Source of the DNA: Sphingobacteriales bacterium
GTDB taxonomy: Bacteria > Bacteroidota > Bacteroidia > Chitinophagales > UBA2359
Length of the DNA stretch: 64,000 bases
NCBI GenBank assembly: GCA_016700115.1
Contig: CP064999.1
Span: 4,092,001 to 4,156,000, forward strand
Direction: 5' to 3'
A program made the translations under genes and the position numbers. The notes under the pieces were generated by a model that was not told the DNA's origin, ran no database searches, and worked only from the letters and a program-made list of their open reading frames with translations. This document shows, in pieces, positions 54,023-63,902 of this stretch (position 1 is the stretch's first letter; each line of letters begins with the position of its first letter).

Positions 54023-55207
54023 TTAGACCGCTTCTTTTTGTAGCATAGCGGGCAAGGTCAATAAAATGATTTTTATATCGAACCAAAAACTGCACTTTTC
54101 GGCATACATATTATCAAGTTCAATACGCTCAATAGCTGACATTTCTGAATTACCTCTTTTAGTGATCTGCCACAAACCGGTAATACCTGCAGGAGCTAAA
54201 AACCGCTTTGACCATACATCTTTGGTAAGTTGTTCTGCTTCATATAATGGTAATGGGCGGTTACCAACAATTGACATATCGCCCTTTAATACATTGAAGA
54301 GTTGGGGCAATTCATCCAAACTCGTTTTTCTTATAAACCATCCAACTTTCGTTACTCGAGGATCATTGTTTATTTTTACAAATGTGGTTTCTGCCTCATT
54401 TGAAACAGAAGTATTATTTTGGTTGTATTGATTGAGATGTTGAAGTTTTGTCAGTTCAGACTCAGCACTAATTGTCATAGATCGAAACTTAAAAAAATCA
54501 AAAACTTGATAACCGGTTCCGGCACGTTTAGATTTGTAAAAAACTGGGCCTCGGGACTCTATTTTTATTGCCAAGGCAATTAATGACATGATTGGTGCAA
54601 AAAACAACAGGGCTGAAAAAGCAAAACAGACATCAAAAAATCTTTTAAAAAAAGGAATCCTTCCGGTAAAAAGTACATCATTGTCTGTTTTCAATAAATA
54701 CCTAACAGGTTTAATTTGTTTCAACCAAGTAATTCTGTCATCAATTTCATTCCAATCTAATGGATAAATATAGCAATCATCCACAAAAGAAGTGCTTGCC
54801 ATTTTTTTTAGTAACCCGGGGTCTTTCTTAACATCAGATTCATCAGCAACTACAATAAAGGGCAATTTCTGAATAACATCACTTTGCTCTACCCAAATGG
54901 ACAATTCATTGCTGTATTTAACAAAATAAGAATAGTCGCAGATTATTGCATGTGGCAAATGATTGGGTACATCAAGATTAGTGCCAAACCATGATTGATT
55001 TAAATTTAAGGGATTGCTATAAAAAGGCAAACAGTTTTCTGCACTTGAAAACCTATTTAAATTACTACCCCTCTCTAATTCAAATTGGTTATGAACAAAA
55101 TACAAATACTGATTATTTTTCCTATTAACATTAGTCTGTTGTTCGGAAAAAATGTTTAAGGGTTTTAAAATTCTTTTTCTGCTTTCAGATTTAAATATGA
55201 TATTCAT
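54023..55207 (-). CDS. Undecaprenyl-phosphate sugar-1-phosphate transferase (exopolysaccharide priming enzyme)
   Basis: Predicted enzyme that starts a polysaccharide repeat by loading a sugar phosphate on undecaprenyl phosphate (WcaJ/EpsL family). The N-terminal 190 residues are a response-regulator-like soluble region with VVADESDVKKDPGLLKKM. The catalytic domain begins with one membrane helix (FKRFFDVCFAFSALLFFAP) and shows ESRGPVFYKSKRAGTG, FKFRSM, RVTKVGWFIRKTSLDELPQLFNVLKG, the VGNRPLPLYEAE segment and AGITGLWQITKRGNSE. It lacks the five-helix N-terminal domain of WcaJ. Confidence 0.88.
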   Translation of the reverse strand: MNIIFKSESRKRILKPLNIFSEQQTNVNRKNNQYLYFVHNQFELERGSNLNRFSSAENCLPFYSNPLNLNQSWFGTNLDVPNHLPHAIICDYSYFVKYSNELSIWVEQSDVIQKLPFIVVADESDVKKDPGLLKKMASTSFVDDCYIYPLDWNEIDDRITWLKQIKPVRYLLKTDNDVLFTGRIPFFKRFFDVCFAFSALLFFAPIMSLIALAIKIESRGPVFYKSKRAGTGYQVFDFFKFRSMTISAESELTKLQHLNQYNQNNTSVSNEAETTFVKINNDPRVTKVGWFIRKTSLDELPQLFNVLKGDMSIVGNRPLPLYEAEQLTKDVWSKRFLAPAGITGLWQITKRGNSEMSAIERIELDNMYAEKCSFWFDIKIILLTLPAMLQKEAV

Positions 55208-55348
55208 GTTTATAGGGTCTTAAAATTCTAAAAATTCTGAGCATAAACTCTTTTACACCTAAAAAGGTCCAATCAAACTTTACAAAAAAAGTTGGATTGA
55301 CAACTATGTAAAATTTCTTGCTTAGCTCAATTTTGCTTAAAAAGGCTG

Positions 55349-55723
55349 TTAATTCAAGGCAATGTGTTTGTTTAGGGTAGAAAAAAGTTCAGAAGGATTG
55401 AATGGTTTTTTTAAAAAAGCGTTTCCACCCAATTTAAAAAACCGATCTACTTCACCAAGTTTATCAGTTCCTGATAAAGCCACTACTGGAATTGAACGAT
55501 AAAAACCGCTTTTTCTGAGGTTGTCTAAAAAATCAAACCCATTAAAATGTGGCATATCAATGTCCATCAAAATTAAATCAGGAAGATTGCCAAAATCTAA
55601 CCAAACCATTCCCTCCATACCATCTTTGCGTGTGGTTACGTCAAATTGTTTGTTTAACATACAGTTTAATAGAGTCCGTGTACTTTTGTCGTCATCAACG
55701 ACCAAAATTGTTTTGCGTTTCAT
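55349..55723 (-). CDS. Single-domain response regulator
   Basis: A 124-residue receiver domain without an output domain. The acidic pocket is Asp10-Asp11-Asp12 region (VVDDD) and the phosphoacceptor is Asp54 (LILMDIDMP). The switch Ser is in VVALSGTD and the conserved Lys in LKKPFNP. No histidine kinase is nearby, so it must take phosphate from a kinase elsewhere. It lies between the exopolysaccharide group and the giant surface protein, all on the minus strand. Confidence 0.9.
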   Translation of the reverse strand: MKRKTILVVDDDKSTRTLLNCMLNKQFDVTTRKDGMEGMVWLDFGNLPDLILMDIDMPHFNGFDFLDNLRKSGFYRSIPVVALSGTDKLGEVDRFFKLGGNAFLKKPFNPSELFSTLNKHIALN

Positions 55724-55832
55724 AAAAAAGTTGTTTGGGTGAATAAGGGTTTAGCAATTTACTGCACAATTGTGTTTAATAAGGGAGTTATATAGAAAGT
55801 CTCAAAATATTCTCTTGATTTTAAAATCATGT

Positions 55833-58800
55833 TTAACGTTTGATTACTTTTTTCGTAGTTACAAATTTTTCTGTTTCAATTTGTAAGAAATACAATCCTG
55901 TCGGGATTTCTTCCATATTTATTTGTAGGCTTTTTATTTCTGAGTCAATAGTTAATTCGGGATAAATATTTTTTACCAACCTGCCTTGATTATCAACAAG
56001 GCGGAGTATTACCCCATCTTTTAATGGTTGTTCAAATGTCAATTGGATTTTTCCTGATGTAGGATTCGGAAATATCAAAACTTCATTTTTTTCAAATTCA
56101 GCAAGCTGTTGGGAACTTTCTGACTCATATTTTCCCGAGGATTGGTTTCCTTGTCCATTACCTCCTGAAGTTTGAGTTCCTAAAATCTCGATTGCAGATA
56201 TTTTTCCGGCATTTGTAACCGCTGAAAATTGAATATTCAACACACCATCATTGATTAATATATTATCAAACTGTTTGATGACCGCAGTATTAGGTGCTCC
56301 GGCATCTGCAATAATATCGTAATTCTGTAATTCTACATCTCCACCTTCCATGTTGACATTAAAAACTCTTTGCCCGGTAGTTGTCCAGTAAATTTCTGCA
56401 AAATGTAGCTTAACAGTATAAAGTCCTGATGAAGGCACGGGTATTTGATAGGTCAGATTATTAACCCAGCCCAATCGCTCGGTTTGGTATAAAGCATCAT
56501 TTGTTGTATTGTCTATTGAAGATAGCGTAGCAAAGGTTCCATCACCTGCAAAATAATTATCTGCATCAAATACATTACCTTGTGAATCAGTAAAAGCCCC
56601 ACCTCCACAATTTAATCGTATAGCTACATTACTCCCACCTCCAGTTGGAGCACTAACAGTCAAAGTAAATGTTTGAGTAGCTAAATAATTAGATGCCTGC
56701 CCATCGTTGGCAGTAATGATAAAAGTTTGGGTGCCAAATAAATCAAGTATTGGAGTAATAGAAACTTGTCCGGTTGAAGAGTTGATGCTGACATTGGCAA
56801 AAACAACCGAATCCGGAGACAGTGAATAGGTAACTACTTGCGATAACTCGGTAGGTGGAACTGTTGCCGGAGTTACCGTAATTGTTTGTGGTGTCGAAAA
56901 ATTGGCTGCAACGTTTATATTATTTGTAGAGAGGGTAAACGCCGGTGGTGTGTTGGCAGGAGGATTAGTGCCTCCACCGGTACTTCCCAATATTTCTATA
57001 GCTGAGATTTTTGAGGCATTGACTGAGGCTGTAAAATTAATATTTAACATTCCGTCTGTCACTGTAACATTATCAAACTGTTTGATTACAGCAGTATTTG
57101 ATGCCCCTGCATCTGCAACGATATCATAATTGTTTAATTCTAAAGGCCCACCTTCAATATTTACACTAAAAATCCTTTGCCCAGGTGTAGTCCAATATAT
57201 TTCCGCAAAATGTAGTTTTACAGTATAGTTGCTGCTGTTAGGAACCGGAATATTGTAAGCCAAATTACCTGACCATCCATATCTTTCACTTTTGTAAAGC
57301 GTTTGATTTGTTGTGTTGGTTATAGTTGACAAGGTCAAATAGGTTCCATCACCAGAATAGTAGTTATCAGCAGCAAACACATTACCATTCGTATCTGTAT
57401 AAGCACCTCCTCCACAATTCAGACGGATTGCAATGGGAGTTTCTCCACCGGTTGGAGCAGTTACTGTCAAAGTAAAATTTTGAGTTGATAAGTTATTAGT
57501 AGCTTGTCCATCGTTTGCTGTGATTGTAAAGGTTTGTGTCCCGAATAAATCCAGAACCGGAGTGATGGAAACTTGCCCTGTAGTAGAATTGATACTGACA
57601 TTGGCAAAAATAACCGAAGCCGGTGTTAAAGAATAAGTAACCACTTGAGATGCTTCGGCAGGGGGCACAGCTGTTGGATTTACAGTAATTATCTGTGGTG
57701 TTGTAAAGTTGGCCGGCACATTTATATTGTTTGTCGAAATGGTAAATGAAGGAGGAGTATTGACAGGAGGATTAGTGCCACCTGAAGTACCCAATACTTC
57801 AATGGCTGATATTTTAGCTGCGTTGACATTTGCCGTAAACTGAATATTCAAAACTCCATCTGTAACATTGATATTATCAAACTGTTTCACGACTGCGGTA
57901 TTAGCTGCGCCAGCATCAGCAATGATATCATAATTGCTTAACTCTACCGGACCACCTTCAATGTTAGCACCGAAAATTCGCTGACCTGAAGCAGTCCAAT
58001 AAATTTCTGCAAAATGAAGTTTTATCGTATAACTGCCGGATTGAGGCACCGGAATACTGTAAGTTAAATTGCCTGCCCATCCGTAACGTTCACTTTTGTA
58101 TAAAGTTTGGCTGTTAGTATTAGCAATTGCAGATAATGTAAGTGAAGTTCCATCACCTGTAAAGTAATTATCGGCAGCAAACAGATTGCCATTGGGATCG
58201 GTATAAGCAGCACCTCCACAATTCAAACGTATAGCAAAAGTATTCCCTCCAGGGTTTTGTGGTGGTTCTACTGTCAAAGTAAAAGTTTGAGTGGCAACGT
58301 TATTGATAATTTGCCCGTCATTGGCAATGATGGTAAAAATTTGAGTTCCGTAAAGGCTGGGCATTGCCGTTATTGTTACCTGACCTGTGCTGTTGTTAAT
58401 ATTCAAAATTGCAAAGGTAACTGATGGAGGAGATAGTGTATATGTAACAGTTTGTCCGGTTTCAGCAGAAGGAACAGCAACCGGAGTTACCGTTATGATT
58501 TGTGGCGTTGCAAAATTAGCGGGTACCGTTACACTTGAAGGTGAAAGACTAAAAACAGGAGGTGTATTGGCGGGAGGAGCTGGGGGCGGTTGTACAACTG
58601 AACTATTACAATTCATTGCCCAGCAAACCGCAGCATCGAATAAATTCCAACCATTGGTGTTTAAAGTTCCGGCTGTATTGTTATTAAGAAAGAAACCCAC
58701 TCTTCTTGCAGGAGCAACTAAACTGTTAAACATAGTAGTGCCAGTTTCATAAGCAAATATGGTAGCTTTATTAGAAGTATTACTCACTTTTGCTATTATC

Positions 58801-61800
58801 GTAGCCTGTGAATTAGGAACACCCCACATCATTTTTTGGCCGGTTGAATATACAGAAACCGTTCCTGTTAATCCGGCTGCTATTGGATGTGTAGCATTAG
58901 AAATGGTTAAGTTTGTAGAATTATTAGTCTGTTGCCCAAAATGAGTTCCCGACGTTGAGTTAGTCATACACATATCGTCAAATATCCACGCTTCCCAACT
59001 TAAAAATGGAACAGGTACATTCTTAAACATTGCTCCAATAACATTGGCATCAATTTCTGAAGAGACAACTACCAAACTTTTACCGGTTGCACTGGCTGAA
59101 GATGCATTGGATTGTGTTACAACAGTAACTGTATAACCACTGCTTTGCAGTCTGTTTTTCACAGCAGTTTCACCGGTATTTAATGTAGCACTTTTAACAA
59201 CAAATAAAACATCAGGAGTCGGTGGGGCAATACCTTCCTGAGCAATAATTTCAATAGCTGCAATAGCAGAAGCATTAATTGTTGCAGTGAAATTGATATT
59301 TAATATTCCATCTGTGACAGAAATTCCCGAATATGATTTTAGAACTGCCTGATTTACACCACCTTGAGCAAAAATATCAAAACCAGATTGTTCAGCAGGA
59401 CCACCTTCAAAATTAATGTCGAACAATCTTTGTCCGTTTGCCGTTGCTGTTAACTCTGCAAAATAAAGGTTCACCAAATACAGGCCTGATTGAGGAAGAG
59501 GAATATTGTAACTAAGCCCGTTTGCATAACCGTTTCTTTGGGTTTGAAACAACTCATCATCCGTACTATTGTTGATTGGGGTTTGTATCCAAGTTGTAAA
59601 AACAGAGCTGTTTTCAGAATAAAAAGCGTCAGCAGCAAATATCTTCCCGTTCAATGCTGTGTATTCTCCACCTCCACAATTTAACCTGATTGAAAATGGC
59701 TCTACAGTTCCCGATAAAGCAATGCTGATAACAGATGTCTGACCTGAATTTCCAACTAATAAGGTTCCTGTTTGTGATCCGTTTGAAGTAGGGGTAAAAT
59801 TAATCTGAACAGTAACACTTTGACCTGGAGCAATAACCTTAGGTAATGTTCCTGTTGCAGAAACAGAAAATGCACTGCTTCCTTCCAATGTATAACTTGT
59901 CAGTATCAGGGATTGGTTTCCCGAAGAATTAGTAAGAGTTATCGTTTGATTATAAGAACCTCCGGATGTAACTAAAGGAAAATTTACTGTAGAGAGATTT
60001 GAAGTTAAGTTCCCTTTTTGCAAAACAATGCCTGTAGGAGTGTTTGAAGTAAAAAAGTAAAACCGCTCCATTTTTCCATTGTTAGCTGTTTCAGCAGTGT
60101 TGGCTGAACCTGAAGCGATAAAAATATTGCTATTGTTAACTATTGCCTGTGTTCCGTGCCGGTTGTCTGTCATAGGGTTCAAAGTCCGCCAGGTTTGGGT
60201 ATTAACATCAAACGCTTCTACCTTTTTATTGGCAGTTGTCTGGGTTGGGTGTGTTCCTCCAATAACAAGAATTTCATTACCCATAACTGCAGATGCGGGG
60301 GCTGAACGAGGGGTTGGTATATTTGCACTTGTTGGCAAAGTAGTCCATGTACCGGTTACCAAATCAAAAACATCAACTTCAGATATTCCGACAATAGTTG
60401 AATTAACAGCACCGGTTTGATGCCCCCCTAACACATACAATTTATCATTGACAACTACTGTCTGAAAATGCGTTCGCGCTCTTGGTGCATCAGGCAAAAT
60501 AGTCCATGTATTGTTTAAAGGATCATAGACATCCATCCATGGCACCCATCCGGAAACATGCCCGTTTGTAATTCCACCAACTGTATAGATTTTTCCATTA
60601 TATGCAACAGAACCGGCAGCACCTCTTTTTCTTGCATCAGGGATTGCTGAACTTATCCCCCAGACATTGGCAACCGGGTCGTAATAATACATGTTTGAAA
60701 CCGGGGTTTCGTTTGGATAATTTCCGGTAAAAGCAAACGGAGCAAAAATTAACCCGTTCACTTCAACTGCTTGAAAATGATGAATTTCAACGGGAGGAGT
60801 TGCTCCGGTACTCCAACTGTTTGTTGAAGGCTGATAGATATTTACGGGTAAAAGCCCTCGCCCGCCTAAAAGATAAAAATTATTACCAGACTGAACAAAA
60901 GCATTATCTCTTCTTGCGGTTAGTTGAGAAGTACATGTGCCCGGATAACCATTGCAGTTAACCGGTTGCCAAACACCTGAAACAGCTAATGGGTCGGGTT
61001 TTAGGTCTATAAAATCCCATGTAGTGCTAAAAACTGCACCACTGCCGGCTGAGGTAGAAATAATACCAACTGCCAAAACATTGCTAATCCATGATGCAGG
61101 AATAGATATAGCAGTTCCCAAATTTATTCTGGCACTTCCGTTGACAGAATATGCAGGTTGAACAGTCAGTGTTGTTGGATTAATGATTAGAAATAAATCA
61201 ACCCAATTTGTTCCTAATACAGGAGCTGAAAAAACGGTAGAATTTGAAACAATATCATTTACTTCTTTTACAACTTCAATACCACCCAATCCGGCATTGG
61301 CATGAATAACTACTTTAAGGTAACTACTTTGATTTCCTGTTCCTATAAATATACCCAATGACTGATTGTTAACCGGAGTTATCCCTGCAAAAGGTGCTTT
61401 GATTCGACTGCGCAACGTATAAGGATAATTGATGCCCTGCACTTTCACACCGGACTGAAAAGCATATTGCTGGGTATTAGTTAATCCAAGTGCATTCCCA
61501 TCTGAAACTTCATCAACAGTTAAAACCCCGGCTGCTCCTCCAATTGTCATATCTTCGAGGTTATACTGTGTCAGATAATTAGTTACCCCATTCGTCATTA
61601 GTCCTTTAAAACCTGTATTTTGAATTCCACCCGCCTGAATACCATTATTATCCCAGGTTATAGAAAATGGCATCTGTTGATTGTTGCCATTTGAAGAATC
61701 AATAGCGAAGGCATCATTTACATCGAGAATCCCATCGTTATCATCGTCAGTATCTGCAAGGTCTGAAACAAAATCACCGTCATTATCATTCGGTTTGCTT

Positions 61801-63467
61801 GCAGCCGAACATGGATTTGTATTGTTGAGTAATTCATCCGCATTGGTAAATCCATCACCGTCTGCATCGCCTGATGGAGGCAAATTGTTGGGTTCGCAAA
61901 CAGAACCACCTCCTTCATAATCATTGGGTTCAAAGATGCTGATAGGAGCGTTTCCAAAAACATTGGCTGTCCAGATCGTACCAGGAAATGGTCCCGAATC
62001 CCCTTGAGCAATAATATCTAAGGGTAAACTTGATAAACCGGAAAACAACTCTGTTACACCTCCGGAAATAACCTGAGTACCATCATTATTGAGCTTAATT
62101 CTATAAACTTTATTATTCCATGATACTGCCAATAAGTCTCCTTTCATGACAGTACCAAAATTTCCTGCTGTATATTCACAAATTCCGTTTGTCGAAGCAC
62201 CGATTGTAGTTAAAGACCCATCGTTTACTCCCGGATACAAATATGTACATTCAACTGGGTTTTCCATCCCCGGAGGAACAGGTGATTGAGGATTGGTAGA
62301 ATTGTAAGTATTGTTGCGATTTCCTCGAGTCAGGTTGGGATGCCCTCCATAATATCCCTGTCCACTAACTAAATGTAATCCATCAGGTTGAGAAGTTCCG
62401 GGTTCAGAAACGGCGTAGATACAGGAAGATGGAGGTCCGCCCCAACCCCCATTAGGGCCATTATCAAAAGTGTACATTTTTCCCAATTGGGTAACAACAA
62501 TATCATAAGGATTTCTAAATCCGGAAGCATAAACCTGAACTGGTCCTCCTGGAACCAACATTGCCTGATTTTTACCATCATTTCCACCAAAAGGGTCGTT
62601 GGCATCAGTAAATCCCGGAGTTGTGCTGATATTGGTCCTGTCTTCATCGTCAAGAGTCGGCAAATCGTATGTAGTATTTCCGATTGCGGTCAGATTTACT
62701 GCTAAAATTGCTGCTGAAAGTGCATATTCAGGATGAAAAACGAAATTAGCAGATAAGGCTCCCATATTGGTATGTCCTCCCTGCGCCATGTATAAAATGT
62801 TGGTTGTTTCGTCGAGGTACAAACCATTTGTTGCATGGTTTTCTTCTGAGCGTGGAAGCCCTCTAACCAAATCAGTTTTAACCCATTGAGAACCATTCCA
62901 ATTCAATCTGTGCAATATTCCGGAATTTGTATCCAAATTAGAATCTCCGGTATCCGGACCTGCACCTATTCTGGGGTCGCTGGAAGAAATATAGATAACT
63001 GGCAATAATGCCGTTCCTTTTACTAATAACCCTGTAACCTGTCTTCCCCACACCGAAGTTGTTATTGAACCATCGTCATTGCGGTTTGGCATTTGCGCAA
63101 TCAGGTCTATCTGTTCGGAGTTAGTAATTACATAATTATTGGCAGCAACACGTTGGATGGTAAAAATCTTAATGATGCCATTTTGTTGAGCAACATATAA
63201 TCGTCCATCCGGTCCAAATTGTAAAGAAGTAGGGTTATTTAAACCTGTTCCGGCCAGCGTACTTGAGCCAAATCCAACCGAAGTTTGCGCTTTAATTTGT
63301 TCAAGGTCTGAGATAAATATAAAAGCAGCAATTATAGCTAAATATTGAGCGAAAGCATACAAATTAAGGCTTGATACTAAACGCCTGTTTTTAATTTTAA
63401 AAATAACAGGGAAATGTTTTTGGAAATCCTGTAAGATTTTTAATTGTTTGGGTTTTGAATGTAACAT
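55833..63467 (-). CDS. Giant T9SS-secreted mosaic protein with glucose-dehydrogenase-like, kelch, ThuA-like and malectin domains
   Basis: About 2544 residues. In order: signal-like segment to about residue 60; a GSDH/PQQ-type propeller (about 60-510); thrombospondin type 3 calcium repeats (about 530-590, DADGDGFTNADELL); a lectin-like region (about 600-825); kelch repeats (about 830-1135, LYVLGGHQTG); an ASPM/Hydin-like domain (about 1160-1255); malectin 1 (about 1262-1412); a ThuA-like glutamine-amidotransferase fold (about 1416-1620); then three cadherin-like Ig plus malectin modules to about 2430; and a T9SS sorting domain (about 2456-2544). ATG 63467 is chosen; the frame extends to 63536. 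Malectin domains bind carbohydrate, so a surface sugar-binding role is likely. Confidence 0.85.
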   Translation of the reverse strand: MLHSKPKQLKILQDFQKHFPVIFKIKNRRLVSSLNLYAFAQYLAIIAAFIFISDLEQIKAQTSVGFGSSTLAGTGLNNPTSLQFGPDGRLYVAQQNGIIKIFTIQRVAANNYVITNSEQIDLIAQMPNRNDDGSITTSVWGRQVTGLLVKGTALLPVIYISSSDPRIGAGPDTGDSNLDTNSGILHRLNWNGSQWVKTDLVRGLPRSEENHATNGLYLDETTNILYMAQGGHTNMGALSANFVFHPEYALSAAILAVNLTAIGNTTYDLPTLDDEDRTNISTTPGFTDANDPFGGNDGKNQAMLVPGGPVQVYASGFRNPYDIVVTQLGKMYTFDNGPNGGWGGPPSSCIYAVSEPGTSQPDGLHLVSGQGYYGGHPNLTRGNRNNTYNSTNPQSPVPPGMENPVECTYLYPGVNDGSLTTIGASTNGICEYTAGNFGTVMKGDLLAVSWNNKVYRIKLNNDGTQVISGGVTELFSGLSSLPLDIIAQGDSGPFPGTIWTANVFGNAPISIFEPNDYEGGGSVCEPNNLPPSGDADGDGFTNADELLNNTNPCSAASKPNDNDGDFVSDLADTDDDNDGILDVNDAFAIDSSNGNNQQMPFSITWDNNGIQAGGIQNTGFKGLMTNGVTNYLTQYNLEDMTIGGAAGVLTVDEVSDGNALGLTNTQQYAFQSGVKVQGINYPYTLRSRIKAPFAGITPVNNQSLGIFIGTGNQSSYLKVVIHANAGLGGIEVVKEVNDIVSNSTVFSAPVLGTNWVDLFLIINPTTLTVQPAYSVNGSARINLGTAISIPASWISNVLAVGIISTSAGSGAVFSTTWDFIDLKPDPLAVSGVWQPVNCNGYPGTCTSQLTARRDNAFVQSGNNFYLLGGRGLLPVNIYQPSTNSWSTGATPPVEIHHFQAVEVNGLIFAPFAFTGNYPNETPVSNMYYYDPVANVWGISSAIPDARKRGAAGSVAYNGKIYTVGGITNGHVSGWVPWMDVYDPLNNTWTILPDAPRARTHFQTVVVNDKLYVLGGHQTGAVNSTIVGISEVDVFDLVTGTWTTLPTSANIPTPRSAPASAVMGNEILVIGGTHPTQTTANKKVEAFDVNTQTWRTLNPMTDNRHGTQAIVNNSNIFIASGSANTAETANNGKMERFYFFTSNTPTGIVLQKGNLTSNLSTVNFPLVTSGGSYNQTITLTNSSGNQSLILTSYTLEGSSAFSVSATGTLPKVIAPGQSVTVQINFTPTSNGSQTGTLLVGNSGQTSVISIALSGTVEPFSIRLNCGGGEYTALNGKIFAADAFYSENSSVFTTWIQTPINNSTDDELFQTQRNGYANGLSYNIPLPQSGLYLVNLYFAELTATANGQRLFDINFEGGPAEQSGFDIFAQGGVNQAVLKSYSGISVTDGILNINFTATINASAIAAIEIIAQEGIAPPTPDVLFVVKSATLNTGETAVKNRLQSSGYTVTVVTQSNASSASATGKSLVVVSSEIDANVIGAMFKNVPVPFLSWEAWIFDDMCMTNSTSGTHFGQQTNNSTNLTISNATHPIAAGLTGTVSVYSTGQKMMWGVPNSQATIIAKVSNTSNKATIFAYETGTTMFNSLVAPARRVGFFLNNNTAGTLNTNGWNLFDAAVCWAMNCNSSVVQPPPAPPANTPPVFSLSPSSVTVPANFATPQIITVTPVAVPSAETGQTVTYTLSPPSVTFAILNINNSTGQVTITAMPSLYGTQIFTIIANDGQIINNVATQTFTLTVEPPQNPGGNTFAIRLNCGGAAYTDPNGNLFAADNYFTGDGTSLTLSAIANTNSQTLYKSERYGWAGNLTYSIPVPQSGSYTIKLHFAEIYWTASGQRIFGANIEGGPVELSNYDIIADAGAANTAVVKQFDNINVTDGVLNIQFTANVNAAKISAIEVLGTSGGTNPPVNTPPSFTISTNNINVPANFTTPQIITVNPTAVPPAEASQVVTYSLTPASVIFANVSINSTTGQVSITPVLDLFGTQTFTITANDGQATNNLSTQNFTLTVTAPTGGETPIAIRLNCGGGAYTDTNGNVFAADNYYSGDGTYLTLSTITNTTNQTLYKSERYGWSGNLAYNIPVPNSSNYTVKLHFAEIYWTTPGQRIFSVNIEGGPLELNNYDIVADAGASNTAVIKQFDNVTVTDGMLNINFTASVNASKISAIEILGSTGGGTNPPANTPPAFTLSTNNINVAANFSTPQTITVTPATVPPTELSQVVTYSLSPDSVVFANVSINSSTGQVSITPILDLFGTQTFIITANDGQASNYLATQTFTLTVSAPTGGGSNVAIRLNCGGGAFTDSQGNVFDADNYFAGDGTFATLSSIDNTTNDALYQTERLGWVNNLTYQIPVPSSGLYTVKLHFAEIYWTTTGQRVFNVNMEGGDVELQNYDIIADAGAPNTAVIKQFDNILINDGVLNIQFSAVTNAGKISAIEILGTQTSGGNGQGNQSSGKYESESSQQLAEFEKNEVLIFPNPTSGKIQLTFEQPLKDGVILRLVDNQGRLVKNIYPELTIDSEIKSLQINMEEIPTGLYFLQIETEKFVTTKKVIKR

Positions 63468-63723
63468 TATGAGCGGTTTTACGTAGCATGTAAAATTTTC
63501 GCCAAAAATAGGTACATTCTGACAATCTGATGACACTACACTCGATATGTTTACAAATCTTGCATAAATAATGACTTTTCAATTGTAAGTTTTAAACCGA
63601 TATTCCTTATATATAAAACTATCATTCGCAAATATTTTTTTTATTAACTTTTGTTTGCAATCAGTTATTAGTGAAAATTAAATGATTACAGATTATAAAA
63701 ATTTAAGCTTAAAATTCAAAAGC

Positions 63724-63852
63724 ATGAACAATAAGCGATTCATTTTTTTAATAGTTTTTACTTGCTTTGTCCTATTTAAAAAAACAAAATCAGATAAAGC
63801 ACATCTTTATATGAGCACGAAACAAGTTTTCATACATATACATCATTGTTGA
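63724..63852 (+). CDS. Possible 42-residue membrane or secreted peptide
   Basis: An ATG frame with a basic start (MNNKRF) and a hydrophobic stretch of about 12 residues (IFLIVFTCFVLF), then a polar, histidine-containing tail. It lies in the 435-bp gap between the giant gene and lepA. It has no clear ribosome-binding site, so it is a weak call. The remainder of that gap is AT-rich and I see nothing else in it apart from the lepA promoter element. Confidence 0.2.
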   Translation: MNNKRFIFLIVFTCFVLFKKTKSDKAHLYMSTKQVFIHIHHC

Positions 63853-63890
63853 TTTAAAGTAGCCTTAGTATGAAATTGACAAATTAAACG

Positions 63891-63898
63891 TACTTTTG
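63891..63898 (+). promoter_or_regulatory. TAnnTTTG -7 element just before lepA
   Basis: TACTTTTG matches the Bacteroidota -7 consensus exactly and ends only four bases before the first lepA ATG. No TTG lies at the usual distance (the nearest is 12 bases upstream). If used, the transcript would begin at or just after the first ATG. Confidence 0.4.
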
Positions 63899-63902
63899 CG
63901 GC

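Noticed and set aside
58387..60420. Several plus-strand frames of 60-120 codons
   Set aside because: All are antisense to the giant malectin protein and arise from its repeated Thr/Val-rich coding sequence.
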